Source of the DNA: Pseudomonadota bacterium
GTDB lineage: Bacteria > Pseudomonadota > Alphaproteobacteria > Rhizobiales > Aestuariivirgaceae
Length of the DNA stretch: 64,000 nucleotides
NCBI GenBank assembly: GCA_020161855.1
Contig: JAIUNJ010000002.1
Location: 186,001 to 250,000, forward strand
Direction of reading: 5' to 3'
This document shows positions 1 through 8,487 of the stretch, one piece after another (position 1 is the first letter of the stretch; each line of letters starts with the position of its first letter). The position numbers and the translations under genes are program-made. Under the pieces are notes generated by a model. It had not been told where the DNA came from. It worked only from the letters and a program-made list of their open reading frames with translations, and did not search any database.

Positions 1-3
1 GTC

Positions 4-1818
4 ATGACCGAGACAAAGCCAACCACAATCGCCGATTTTACGCTGCCGGACCCGGCGCGATTCGCGCAGAATCTGGCGCGCCTGGCCGAGCAGGCCGCCC
101 TGCTGGCACAGGTGATGTCGTCGCATCAGGAAGCACAGCAGAAAGAAGCCGAGACCCAGGTTGTGCCGATCGCGCAGGTCAGCAAGACCCTCTCGGAGGT
201 GTGGCAGGCCCATCTCAACGACCCCAACAAGCTGGTCGAGGCCCAGACCAAGCTCTGGGCGCAGTATACGGAAGTCTGGAACAATGCCTGGGCCCGGGCG
301 CTGGGCCAGCCGGTCAAGCCGGTGATCGAGCCCGCCCGCTCGGACAAGCGCTTCAAGGACCGCAACTGGGTCGAGAACACCGTTTTCGACTTCATGAAGC
401 AGATCTATCTCGTCTCTGTGCGCTGGGCTCAGGAGATGGTCGCCAACGCGCCGGGCCTCGATGACCACACCCGGCAGAAGGCGCGCTTCTATGTCGAGAA
501 CATTGCAAATGCGCTTTCGCCTTCCAACTATGCGCTGACTAACCCGGAAGTGCTGCGCACGACATTTGCGACAAGCGGTGAAAACCTGCTGCGCGGCCTT
601 GAGAAGCTGGCCAAGGATTTCCAGACGGCCGACGGCCGCCTGCGCATCAGCCAGGTGGATGGCAGTGCCTTCAAGCTTGGTGAAAACATCGCGACGACGC
701 CGGGCAAGGTTGTCTTCCGCAACGACGTCTTTGAACTGATCCAGTATTCGCCACAGGTGGCCCGCACTTTCGAGATTCCGCTTCTCATCGTGCCGCCCTG
801 GATCAACAAGTTCTACATTCTCGACCTCACGCCGCAGAAATCCTTCGTGCGCTGGTGCGTCGAGAACGGCCTCACGGTTTTCGTGATGTCCTGGGTCAAT
901 GCCGACGAGGAACAGGGGCGCAAGAGCTTCTCCGATTATATGCGGCAAGGCTTCATCACTGCCGTCGATGCGGTGCAGAAGGCAACGGGCTCCGACAAGG
1001 TGAACACCGTCGGTTTCTGCATCGGCGGTTCGCTTGTTGCCTCTTCCCTGGGCTACATGGCGGCGAAGAACGACAAGCGTGTCAACGCCGCGACCTTCTT
1101 CACCACGCAGGTCGATTTCGAGAAGGCCGGCGACCTGCTTGTCTATGTCGATGACGAACAGGTGAAATGGATCGAGGAGCGCATGCAGGCCAAGGGCTAT
1201 CTGCCAGGCGCTCGCATGGCTGATGCCTTCAACCTGCTGCGCTCGAACGACCTGATCTGGTCCTATGTCGTGAACAACTATCTGCTCGGCAAGGATCCAG
1301 CCCCTTTCGATCTCCTGTACTGGAACAGCGATTCCACACGCATGCCTGCAGGGGTGCATTCCTTCTACCTGCGCGAATGCTATCTTGAGAACCGGCTCTC
1401 GAATGGGCGCATGGTGCTCGACAATGTCCGCATCGATCTCAAGAAAGTGAAGATCCCCGTCTACAATCTGGCGGCAAAGGACGATCACATCGCGCCCCTG
1501 CCCTCGGTCTTCCGGCTCGGCAAATACTTCGGTGGTGAAACCACACTTGTCGTCTCGGGATCAGGCCATATTGCCGGCGTGGTCAATCCGCCTGCCGCCC
1601 AGAAGTACCAGTACTGGGTCGACGGCAAATCCACGGCGTCCCATGAGGAGTGGCTGCGCAGCGCCACCGAGCATGCGGGTTCATGGTGGCCGCACTGGCT
1701 GGAGTGGATCACGGCCAAGAGCGGTGACAAGATCGCGGCGCCCATCCCCGGCGAGGGCAAGCTGCCTGTGTTGGGCGACGCCCCCGGTGAGTATGTCCGG
1801 GTCAAGGGCGTCGCCTAG
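4..1818 (+). CDS. phaC: class I poly(3-hydroxyalkanoate) synthase
   Basis: Polymerises (R)-3-hydroxyacyl-CoA, mainly 3-hydroxybutyryl-CoA, into storage polyester at the granule surface. The 604 aa match the usual class I PhaC length. The lipase-like box GFCIGG carries the nucleophile Cys at about residue 339; the catalytic Asp is in DDHIAP (about 494) and the His in GSGHIAG (about 522), giving the full Cys-Asp-His triad. The long N-terminal helical region before residue 200 is the PhaC N-terminal domain. The ATG is only three bases inside the window, so its ribosome binding site cannot be seen, but the start fits the family. It converges on the DMT gene so tightly that both stop codons share one CTAG. 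No phaA or phaB is in view. Confidence 0.96.
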   Translation: MTETKPTTIADFTLPDPARFAQNLARLAEQAALLAQVMSSHQEAQQKEAETQVVPIAQVSKTLSEVWQAHLNDPNKLVEAQTKLWAQYTEVWNNAWARALGQPVKPVIEPARSDKRFKDRNWVENTVFDFMKQIYLVSVRWAQEMVANAPGLDDHTRQKARFYVENIANALSPSNYALTNPEVLRTTFATSGENLLRGLEKLAKDFQTADGRLRISQVDGSAFKLGENIATTPGKVVFRNDVFELIQYSPQVARTFEIPLLIVPPWINKFYILDLTPQKSFVRWCVENGLTVFVMSWVNADEEQGRKSFSDYMRQGFITAVDAVQKATGSDKVNTVGFCIGGSLVASSLGYMAAKNDKRVNAATFFTTQVDFEKAGDLLVYVDDEQVKWIEERMQAKGYLPGARMADAFNLLRSNDLIWSYVVNNYLLGKDPAPFDLLYWNSDSTRMPAGVHSFYLRECYLENRLSNGRMVLDNVRIDLKKVKIPVYNLAAKDDHIAPLPSVFRLGKYFGGETTLVVSGSGHIAGVVNPPAAQKYQYWVDGKSTASHEEWLRSATEHAGSWWPHWLEWITAKSGDKIAAPIPGEGKLPVLGDAPGEYVRVKGVA

Positions 1819-2705
1819 GCGTCACTCCGGCGCGGCGTTGATTGGGCAATGGCAACGCCTGCCAGCATGATCACACCGCCCGCCACAAGCCAACCCGTCA
1901 CCGGCTCGGCCAGGATCAGGTATCCCGCCGCGACCGCAATCACCGGCAAGAGATACAAGAAGGAACCGACCACGGCGCCCGGGAGATGCCGCGTGCCGAA
2001 ATTCCACAGCACCGCGCCAAGGAGCGAGTTGAAGGCCGCGAGATAGAACAGTTCGGCCCAGGTCCGTGCGCTGGTCGTTGAGACAAGCTCGGCATAGGGC
2101 CTGCTCGCCATGAGCAGGATGAGTGGCGCGGCCAGCAACATGGACCATGCGGTGACGGTGAAACCCGAGTAGTGGGCGAGCAAGGGCTTGGCACCAATGG
2201 TGTAGATGGCCCAGCAGGTCGGCGCCGCCAGCAGAAAGAGGATGCCGAGAGCGTCGACAGGATTCGCCGCAGAGGCCGTGATGTCCGGCCAGAACAAGAC
2301 CGCCGCACCGGTGAGGGAGACCATGAGCCCCAGCCAGATGCGCGGCGACAGCGGTTCGCGCAACACCGCCCAGAACAACAGCGCGATGATGATCGGCTCG
2401 ACCATGGAGATCACAGTGCCAAGGCCAGCCGCGACGCGCGCGAAGCCCTGTATCGTGAACCAGCTGGAACCGAACATGCCGGCGGCCGTCAGGGCCAGGC
2501 GCGGCCAGTGCTGGCGCGATATGCGCCACCCACCCGTGAGCAACAGTCCCGGCACAAGTATGAGCACCAGCAGCACATAGCGCAGGGCCAGGGCATTCTC
2601 CGGCGTCAGGGTCAGCGCCGTCGTCCGCATGAAAACGGCCGACGTGCCCCAGATGAGCATGGTGGCGAGCAAAGCTGCCACGGCCTGCGAGCGCTGCGTT
2701 GTCAT
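1815..2705 (-). CDS. EamA/DMT-family transporter
   Basis: A 296-aa, almost wholly hydrophobic protein with about ten predicted membrane helices arranged as two EamA repeats. The N-terminal LIWGTSAVFMR and the Gly-rich helices ending in a short basic tail are typical of drug/metabolite-superfamily exporters in the inner membrane. The substrate cannot be told from sequence; relatives export amino acids, metabolites or drugs. The ATG at 2705 is followed at once by the hydrophobic stretch. Its TAG lies on the same CTAG as the phaC stop on the other strand, so the two genes end nose to nose with no room for a terminator. Confidence 0.88.
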   Translation of the reverse strand: MTTQRSQAVAALLATMLIWGTSAVFMRTTALTLTPENALALRYVLLVLILVPGLLLTGGWRISRQHWPRLALTAAGMFGSSWFTIQGFARVAAGLGTVISMVEPIIIALLFWAVLREPLSPRIWLGLMVSLTGAAVLFWPDITASAANPVDALGILFLLAAPTCWAIYTIGAKPLLAHYSGFTVTAWSMLLAAPLILLMASRPYAELVSTTSARTWAELFYLAAFNSLLGAVLWNFGTRHLPGAVVGSFLYLLPVIAVAAGYLILAEPVTGWLVAGGVIMLAGVAIAQSTPRRSDA

Positions 2706-2762
2706 GCGTCTTTTGACGCCTGATCGCAGCTAAAGGTCAATGCATCTGTCGAAGCTCGCCAC

Positions 2763-2790
2763 AAAAGAAAAGGCCGCCCGAAGGCGGCCT
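2763..2790 (-). terminator. intrinsic terminator of rplM-rpsI
   Basis: A perfect 8-bp stem, AGGCCGCC (2771–2778) with GGCGGCCT (2783–2790), encloses a four-base loop that reads TTCG on the minus strand. It is followed on that strand by a U-rich run (2763–2770). It sits 28 bp past the rpsI stop, which makes it the operon terminator. Confidence 0.92.
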
Positions 2791-2818
2791 CTTGAACCTG
2801 TGAACCAGATGGACTGGC

Positions 2819-3310
2819 TTAGCGCTTCGAGAACTGGAAGCGGCGGCGGGCCTTTGCCCGGCCATACTTCTTGCGTTCCACCGCGCGGCTGTCGCGGGTG
2901 AGGAAGCCGCCCTTCTTGAGGGCAGAGCGCAGTTCCGGCTCGAAATAGGTGAGCGCGCGGGCGAGGCCGTGACGCACGGCACCGGCCTGACCGGAAAGAC
3001 CGCCACCGACGACGGTGCAATCGATGTCCAGTTCGGAGAGGCGGTTGGCCGTGACCAGCGGCTGCTGCACGAGCATGCGCAGCACGGGGCGCGCAAAATA
3101 CTGCTCGATGGCCTTGCCGTTGACCGTGATCTTGCCCTTACCGCGCTTCACCCAGACGCGCGAGGTGGCGTCCTTGCGGCGGCCGGTGGCATAGGCGCGG
3201 CCCTGCTTGTCGAGCTTCGGCTTTGCCGGAGCAGCCGATGCGGCAGCGGCCGGAGCCGAGCCGAGGCCCATGGCCTGGCCGAGATTGGCGAGCGTTGTCT
3301 GTTCAGCCAT
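2819..3310 (-). CDS. rpsI: 30S ribosomal protein S9
   Basis: Small-subunit protein S9, whose basic C-terminal tail reaches the P-site tRNA. The 163 aa end in the hallmark tail FQFSKR, preceded by the KYGRAKARR stretch; the [21 protein letters not shown] block is the conserved S9 core. Compared with E. coli S9 (130 aa) it has an Ala-rich N-terminal extension of about 30 residues, as is common in alphaproteobacteria. It follows rplM after five bases in the usual L13–S9 operon and is closed by the hairpin at 2771–2790. Confidence 0.98.
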   Translation of the reverse strand: MAEQTTLANLGQAMGLGSAPAAAASAAPAKPKLDKQGRAYATGRRKDATSRVWVKRGKGKITVNGKAIEQYFARPVLRMLVQQPLVTANRLSELDIDCTVVGGGLSGQAGAVRHGLARALTYFEPELRSALKKGGFLTRDSRAVERKKYGRAKARRRFQFSKR

Positions 3311-3315
3311 GTGGA

Positions 3316-3780
3316 TTAACCCCTGATGGTGTTCTTGGCGTTCATGGCCGCCACATCGAGCTTCACAGGATTCTGTGCTTCGTGCGGATGGGCCTCGCCC
3401 TTGTAGATGCGAAGGTTGGTGAGCTGCTGGCGCTTGAGCGCCTCGCCGGGCAGCATGCGGCGGACAGCGGCTTCGATCACACGCTCGGGGTGCTTGCCCT
3501 CGAGGTACTGGTGCGCCTTGCGCTCCTTGATGCCGCCGGGGAAGCCGGTGTGCCAGTAGTAGGTCTTCTGCTGGGCCTTCTTGCCGGTGAAGACGGCCTT
3601 CTCGCAGTTCACGACGATGACATTGTCACCGCAATCCATGTGAGGCGTGAAGGTGGTCTTGTGCTTGCCGCGCAGGCGGTTGGCGATGATGGTGGCGAGA
3701 CGGCCAACAACGAGGCCCTCCGCGTCGATCAGCACCCACTGCTTCTGGATGTCCGCGGGCTTTGCGGAATAGGTTTTCAT
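3316..3780 (-). CDS. rplM: 50S ribosomal protein L13
   Basis: Early-assembling large-subunit protein. From the ATG at 3780 it encodes 154 aa starting MKTYSAKP, the normal length and start of alphaproteobacterial L13. The open frame runs upstream to 3903, but those 41 residues are not L13-like and include the leader hairpin. Conserved stretches include the [20 protein letters not shown] and [14 protein letters not shown] blocks. First gene of the rplM–rpsI operon; the leader holds a strong stem-loop described separately. Confidence 0.98.
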   Translation of the reverse strand: MKTYSAKPADIQKQWVLIDAEGLVVGRLATIIANRLRGKHKTTFTPHMDCGDNVIVVNCEKAVFTGKKAQQKTYYWHTGFPGGIKERKAHQYLEGKHPERVIEAAVRRMLPGEALKRQQLTNLRIYKGEAHPHEAQNPVKLDVAAMNAKNTIRG

Positions 3781-3811
3781 GAGCAATATCTCTCGGTTCA
3801 ACAAAACATGA

Positions 3812-3831
3812 AACGCCCCGTGCGGGGCGTT
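3812..3831 (-). promoter_or_regulatory. stem-loop in the rplM leader
   Basis: AACGCCCC (3812–3819) and GGGGCGTT (3824–3831) form a perfect 8-bp hairpin with a 4-base loop, 32 bases upstream of the rplM ATG. On the minus strand it is followed by an interrupted T-rich stretch, so it could be an attenuator or an L13 autoregulatory site. L13 autoregulation through its leader is known in E. coli; its use here is inference. Confidence 0.5.
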
Positions 3832-3976
3832 CAGTTGCGGCGGGGAATAGGCGGCGGGGCCATTCCTGTCAAGCGCAAGATGTGTGGTATTATGATACCT
3901 CACAAAACACAGCGTGTCGATCTTTCCTGTGGCCCGGATGCAGAAGGTCGGTTAAAGTTTGTGCAGAGGATTTCAC

Positions 3977-4846
3977 ATGCGTCTGCGTGGTCTTGCAACT
4001 GCTGTTGGATTTGTTGCGCTTCTGGGCTGCGAGGCTCAGGCGGATGCGTCCGGGGCCGATATTCGCGGCTGGCAGCTGGCGCAGTCCACGACGACTGCAC
4101 CCGGCACCACAACGACGCCTGAGGCGCCCCCTGCCCCCGCAGCGGGACAGACAACCCCTCAAGCCGGCGCCACGACAACGCCACAGCCTCCGGCGGCAGC
4201 CAGCGGCAGCAGCGCCACGGCACCCAAGGATGGCGAACGCCTGCCCGGCATGGAAGGCAAGGACGCCCCGACAAAGCCCGGCGATTCCGCACCATCTGGC
4301 GGAACCGGCGCAAATGCCGAAGACCCGGATGGCGTGCTTCCAAACTTAGACAACAACGAAGACGACTCGGATGTCAGCGTCGGTGAGATTCCCGACGTGC
4401 AGACCGTCGAACTCACAGCGGACACGGCCAAGAAGGCCATCGACGCCTATGTGCTGGTGCGCGACAAGTACAAGGATGCGGCGCTCGAAGACTACGAGAA
4501 CCTCCAGGACTTCGTGGACCAGACCGATCACGGCAAGGCCTTCGAGGCCGACGTCAAGTCCTTCGGCTTTGCCAATGTGACGGAATGGAACACGGCGATC
4601 ACCATGGTGGGCTTCGCCTATGGCAACATCCTTGATGACCAGTCCGCCGACATCAAGAGCCAGATCGAGGAGATCAAGCAGGATACCGAGATGGCCCAGG
4701 ACATGCGCGACCGCATGGTGGCTGCCCTTCAGGCCATGATCCCCTCCGAGAACAACCACAAGATTGTTCAGGAACTGCTCAAGGATCCCGTCTATGCCGA
4801 GAAGATCAAGCTTCTCGAAACCGAGGACGACGGCGAGGAAGGATGA
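3977..4846 (+). CDS. secreted low-complexity protein, unknown function
   Basis: A 289-aa exported protein with no family I recognise. The ATG at 3977 has AGAGGA six bases upstream and is preferred over a codon 18 bases earlier. The N terminus MRLRGLATAVGF leads into a hydrophobic stretch ending LLGC, a possible lipobox; cleavage after AQA is the alternative. Residues of about 35–85 form a Thr/Pro/Ala/Gly-rich linker, then an acidic patch (DNNEDDSD), then a helical acidic domain of about 150 residues ending EDDGEEG. It overlaps the next gene by ATGA, so it is coupled to a crotonase, an odd partner for an envelope protein. Confidence 0.75.
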   Translation: MRLRGLATAVGFVALLGCEAQADASGADIRGWQLAQSTTTAPGTTTTPEAPPAPAAGQTTPQAGATTTPQPPAAASGSSATAPKDGERLPGMEGKDAPTKPGDSAPSGGTGANAEDPDGVLPNLDNNEDDSDVSVGEIPDVQTVELTADTAKKAIDAYVLVRDKYKDAALEDYENLQDFVDQTDHGKAFEADVKSFGFANVTEWNTAITMVGFAYGNILDDQSADIKSQIEEIKQDTEMAQDMRDRMVAALQAMIPSENNHKIVQELLKDPVYAEKIKLLETEDDGEEG

Positions 4847-5637
4847 CGGCGTTCATCCGGACCGAGCAGGACGGGGGCGTTCTCCGCATCATCCTGAATG
4901 ACGACGCGACACGGAATTCGCTGTCCGAAGGCATGATGGCCGACCTGCAGAGCGCTTTCGACCGTGCCGAGGCCGATCCGGCGGTGCAGGCCATCATCGT
5001 GTCCTCCAATGGCAAGATTTTCTCGTCGGGCCACAATCTCAAGCAGCTCACCGCACATCGCGCCGATGCCGACAAAGGCGCCGGCTATTTCGAGAAGGTG
5101 TTTGGCACCTGCGCGAAGCTGATGACGAGTATCGCCAAGCATCGCTGCGCCATCATCGCGGAAGTCGATGGCCTCGCCAGTGCTGCGGGCTGCCAACTGG
5201 TTGCGACCTGCGATCTCGCCTATGCCTCGCCCCGCGCCGCGTTCTGCACACCGGGCGTCAACATCGGCCTTTTCTGTTCCACGCCGATGGTGCCGCTGTC
5301 GCGGGCTGTCTCTTCCAAGCATGCGATGGAGATGCTGCTCACCGGCGACATCTTCGATGCCGACTATGCCCTGCGGGCCGGTCTCATCAATGCGGTTGTG
5401 CCGCAGAATGAACTGGCCGGACACACCGCCCAGGTGGCGAAGAAGATCGCCTCCAAGTCTCAGGCCGCGGTGCGCTATGGCAAGCGCGCCTTCCAGGAAC
5501 AGCGCTTCATGGCGCTGGAGGAGGCCTATGCCTTCACCTCCGGCATCATGGCGAGCAACATGCTCGATGGTGCGGCCTGCGAAGGCCTCGACGCCTTCAT
5601 CAACAAGCGGCATCCCCATTGGCCTCCCCTGACCTGA
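4843..5637 (+). CDS. crotonase-family protein, ECHDC3-like
   Basis: A 264-aa enoyl-CoA hydratase/isomerase fold. The oxyanion-hole segments SSGHNL and GLASAAGCQL are present, and the sequence closely resembles human ECHDC3 along its length (the GVNIGLFCSTP segment, for example). Both catalytic glutamates of classical hydratase (rat Glu144 and Glu164) are replaced: Gln at about 118 in GCQL and Gly at about 138 in TPGV, with the same 20-residue spacing. Ordinary hydration of enoyl-CoA is therefore unlikely, and the true reaction is unknown. It overlaps the preceding gene by ATGA and the following one by 19 bases. Confidence 0.9.
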   Translation: MTAFIRTEQDGGVLRIILNDDATRNSLSEGMMADLQSAFDRAEADPAVQAIIVSSNGKIFSSGHNLKQLTAHRADADKGAGYFEKVFGTCAKLMTSIAKHRCAIIAEVDGLASAAGCQLVATCDLAYASPRAAFCTPGVNIGLFCSTPMVPLSRAVSSKHAMEMLLTGDIFDADYALRAGLINAVVPQNELAGHTAQVAKKIASKSQAAVRYGKRAFQEQRFMALEEAYAFTSGIMASNMLDGAACEGLDAFINKRHPHWPPLT

Positions 5638-6059
5638 CACCGCGCCTGAATTTCGTGACGCTGGGGGTGCGCGACGTTGCGGCGTCCAGGGCCTTCTATG
5701 AGCGGCTGGGCCTCAAGCCTCACGGCATGAGCAACGAGCATGTGGGCTTCTTCGATATCAACGGCACGGTGCTTGCCGTTTTCGGCCATGACAGCCTTGC
5801 CCATGATGCGGGCACGGCGGCTGGCGAGCCGCCCTCCTTCCGCGGAGTGTCGCTGGCCTGGAATGCCACAAGCACGGCGGAAGCCGATGCCATCTATGCC
5901 CATGCCATCGCCTGTGGTGCCAAACCGGTGAAGCGCCCCGAAAAGGTCTTCTGGGGCGGCTATTCTGGTTACTTCTCCGATCCCGACGGCCATCTCTGGG
6001 AAGTTGCGCACAACCCCTTTGTGAGCATCGATGCGAAGGGCCATATAGTGTTGCCATGA
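5619..6059 (+). CDS. VOC-family (glyoxalase/dioxygenase fold) protein
   Basis: A 146-aa single-domain vicinal-oxygen-chelate protein: two beta-alpha-beta-beta-beta modules, beginning LNFVTLGVRDVAASRAFYERLGL and ending DPDGHLWEVAHNP, where the E of WEV is the usual metal ligand position. The start is taken as TTG at 5619 because the fold needs the residues before LNF and no ATG is available there. It overlaps the crotonase by 19 bases and its stop overlaps the next ATG, so translation is probably coupled. Reaction and substrate are not deducible. Confidence 0.85.
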   Translation: MASPDLTPRLNFVTLGVRDVAASRAFYERLGLKPHGMSNEHVGFFDINGTVLAVFGHDSLAHDAGTAAGEPPSFRGVSLAWNATSTAEADAIYAHAIACGAKPVKRPEKVFWGGYSGYFSDPDGHLWEVAHNPFVSIDAKGHIVLP

Positions 6060-6592
6060 ACCACGACAGCTATTCTCCCGACTACATCCGCGGCATCCTG
6101 CGCAGCGTGAAGACCATCGCCATGGTGGGTGCTTCCGCCAATGATGTGCGGCCCTCCTATCTCGTGCTCAAATATCTGATCGAGAAAGGATACAACGTCA
6201 TCCCGGTCAACCCGGGCCTCGCCGGCCAGGAGCTGCTTGGCCAGAAGGTCTATGGTTCGCTCAAGGACATTCCGGTGGCGATCGACATGGTCGACATCTT
6301 CCGCAATTCGGAGGCGGCAGGCCCCATCGTGGATGAGGCGCTGGCCCTGCCCGAGAAGCCGAAAGTGATCTGGATGCAGCTTTCGGTGCGCAACGACGAG
6401 GCGGCGGCGAAGGCCGAGGCGGCGGGGCTGCAGGTGGTCATGAACCGCTGTCCGAAGATGGAGTACGGCAAGCTTTCAGGCGAATGGGCCTGGGTCGGCG
6501 GCAATTCCGGGGTGCTCTCATCGAAGCGCCAGGTGCTGCATTCCAGCGGGCGGACGCAAAGCCTTGGAATAGCAGAAAAAGAAAAACCTTGA
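6056..6592 (+). CDS. CoA-binding (Rossmann) domain protein
   Basis: A 178-aa protein of the YccU/CoA_binding_2 type. The Gly-rich segment IAMVGASANDVRPS near residue 25 and the VIPVNPGLAGQELLGQKVYGSLKDIP stretch are the nucleotide/CoA-binding core; the NRCPKMEYG motif near residue 140 is conserved in the family. Last gene of the four-gene coupled unit starting at 3977. Cytosolic; biochemical role unknown. The promoter of the next gene begins inside its stop codon. Confidence 0.88.
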   Translation: MNHDSYSPDYIRGILRSVKTIAMVGASANDVRPSYLVLKYLIEKGYNVIPVNPGLAGQELLGQKVYGSLKDIPVAIDMVDIFRNSEAAGPIVDEALALPEKPKVIWMQLSVRNDEAAAKAEAAGLQVVMNRCPKMEYGKLSGEWAWVGGNSGVLSSKRQVLHSSGRTQSLGIAEKEKP

Positions 6593-6617
6593 CTTTTATT
6601 CCTGTTTCTTCTATCTT
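6589..6617 (+). promoter_or_regulatory. sigma70-type promoter, probably leaderless
   Basis: TTGACT (6589–6594), a 17-base spacer and TATCTT (6612–6617) form a near-consensus promoter with an A-rich tract just upstream (6574–6587). The predicted start site falls at about 6624, which is the A of the cytochrome b561 ATG, so the mRNA may have no leader. Confidence 0.7.
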
Positions 6618-6623
6618 CGGGCC

Positions 6624-7172
6624 ATGACCCAAACATCCCGATACACCGCCGTCGCCATCACCCTGCACTGGATCATCGCCATCCTGATGATCTTCATGCT
6701 GTTTCCCGGCGAAGACCTGATCAAGGTGCGCGAGGGCGCCTCGCTCGCCGGCACCGGCCCCAGCGCCCACGCGTCAATCGGCCTTCTGATCCTGCTGCTA
6801 TCGGCCGTGCGCCTCGCCTGGCGCATCGCCAATCCGCCGCCACCCCTTCCACCCATGCCGGCCTGGCAGCGGATCGCCTCGCGCGCCCTGCATGACCTGT
6901 TCTATGTGCTGATGATCGCCATTCCCGTCACGGGCTGGTTTGCGCTCGTGCCCTATGGGGCCGAACGGCTCGACGCCAACATGGTGACCTTCTTCAAGCT
7001 CTTCCCCATGGCAATCCTGCCCAACATCGGCGAATGGACGAAGGATGCCCATGAACTCCTCGGCACGCTTGCCAAGTTGCTGCTGTTCCTGCATGTCGCG
7101 GCAGCCCTCAAACACCAGTTCTGGGACAGGGACGGCACCCTGACTCGCATGTGGTACGGGCGAAAAGCCTGA
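6624..7172 (+). CDS. cytochrome b561 family protein
   Basis: A 182-aa di-heme inner-membrane cytochrome b with four predicted helices. Candidate heme ligands are His in ITLHWI (helix 1), HASIG (helix 2), HDLFYV (helix 3) and HVAAALKH (helix 4), the normal pattern for bacterial b561. Such proteins oxidise quinol or shuttle electrons to periplasmic partners; several detoxify superoxide. No ribosome binding site precedes the ATG, in line with a leaderless transcript from the promoter at 6589–6617. Confidence 0.9.
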   Translation: MTQTSRYTAVAITLHWIIAILMIFMLFPGEDLIKVREGASLAGTGPSAHASIGLLILLLSAVRLAWRIANPPPPLPPMPAWQRIASRALHDLFYVLMIAIPVTGWFALVPYGAERLDANMVTFFKLFPMAILPNIGEWTKDAHELLGTLAKLLLFLHVAAALKHQFWDRDGTLTRMWYGRKA

Positions 7173-7209
7173 CCGCACCATCCATCACACGCAATGGGAG
7201 ACGACACAG

Positions 7210-8487
7210 ATGAGCGACAAGAAACCCGGCTTCGACACCCTGGCGATCCACGCAGGCGCTTCGCCTGACCCGGCGACGGGCGCGCGCGTCACGCCGATCT
7301 ACCAGACGACATCCTTCGTCTTCAACGATGTGCAGCATGCTGCCGACCTGTTCGCGCTGCGCACCTTCGGCAACATCTACACGCGCATCATGAACCCGAC
7401 GCAGGCGGTGCTTGAAGCCAAGGTGGCGGCCCTCGAGGGCGGCACGGCGGCCCTCGCCGTCGGCTCCGGCCATGCGGCCCAGCTTCTGGCCTTCCATACA
7501 ATCATGCAGCCGGGCGACGAGTTCGTGGCGGCGCGCCAGCTCTATGGCGGCTCGATCAACCAGTTCAACCAGTCCTTCAAGTCCTTCGGCTGGCATGTGG
7601 TGTGGGCTGACTCGGAAGATCTCGCGAGCTTCGAGAAAGCCATCTCGCCCAAGACCAAGGCGATCTTCATCGAGTCGATCGCCAACCCCGGCGGCCGCAT
7701 CACCGACATCGCCGCCATCGCCAAGATCGCACAGAAGGCGGGCGTGCCTCTCATCGTCGACAACACGCTGGCCTCGCCCTATCTCTGCAACCCGATTGCC
7801 CATGGCGCCAATATCGTGGTGCATTCGCTGACCAAGTTCATGGGCGGCCACGGCAACTCCATGGGCGGCGTGATCGTCGATGGCGGCAATTTCGACTGGT
7901 CGAAGAGCGGCAAATATCCCCTGCTCTCGGAGCCCAACGAGAGCTACCACGGCATGCGCCTGCATGAGACCTTCGGCAACATCGCCTTTGCCATTGCCTG
8001 CCGTGTGCTCGGCCTGCGCGACCTCGGCCCCGCGATCTCGCCGATCAATGCCTTCTTCATCCTGACCGGCATGGAAACGCTGGGCCTGCGCATGCAGCGC
8101 CACTGCGAGAACGCCCTCAAGGTGGCGGAATGGCTGGCCAAGCACCCGAAGGTGGCGTGGGTGAACTACGCCGGCCTGCCCTCCGACAAGCACAATGCCT
8201 TGCAGAAGAAGTATGCCCCGCGTGGCGCCGGCGCCGTGTTCACCTTCGGCCTCAAGGGCGGCTATGATGCGGGCATCAAGCTGGTGTCGTCGGTGCAGTT
8301 GCTCTCGCATCTCGCCAATGTCGGTGACACGCGCTCGCTGATCATTCACCCGGCCTCAACGACACACAGCCAGCTCAGCAAGGAGCAGCTGGTGAAGGCC
8401 GGGGCCGGACCCGACGTGGTGCGTCTGTCGATCGGCATTGAAGCCGTCGAGGACATCATCGCCGATCTGGAACAGGCGCTGGCGTAA
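7210..8487 (+). CDS. metY: O-acetylhomoserine sulfhydrylase
   Basis: A PLP enzyme making homocysteine (or methionine, from methanethiol) from O-acetyl-L-homoserine. The 425-aa length and start GFDTLAIHAG match MetY rather than the shorter MetB/MetZ. The PLP lysine is in SLTKFMGGHG at about residue 209; YTRIMNPTQAVLE is the conserved cofactor loop and HPASTTHSQL the C-terminal substrate region. GGGAGA precedes the ATG. The 37-base gap upstream is too small for a SAM riboswitch. Its 3' end overlaps the convergent ctaA gene by 32 bases. Confidence 0.93.
   Translation: MSDKKPGFDTLAIHAGASPDPATGARVTPIYQTTSFVFNDVQHAADLFALRTFGNIYTRIMNPTQAVLEAKVAALEGGTAALAVGSGHAAQLLAFHTIMQPGDEFVAARQLYGGSINQFNQSFKSFGWHVVWADSEDLASFEKAISPKTKAIFIESIANPGGRITDIAAIAKIAQKAGVPLIVDNTLASPYLCNPIAHGANIVVHSLTKFMGGHGNSMGGVIVDGGNFDWSKSGKYPLLSEPNESYHGMRLHETFGNIAFAIACRVLGLRDLGPAISPINAFFILTGMETLGLRMQRHCENALKVAEWLAKHPKVAWVNYAGLPSDKHNALQKKYAPRGAGAVFTFGLKGGYDAGIKLVSSVQLLSHLANVGDTRSLIIHPASTTHSQLSKEQLVKAGAGPDVVRLSIGIEAVEDIIADLEQALA

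Noticed and set aside
7173..7209. SAM riboswitch before metY
   Set aside because: Only 37 bases separate the genes, too few for any known SAM riboswitch; it holds a plain ribosome site.
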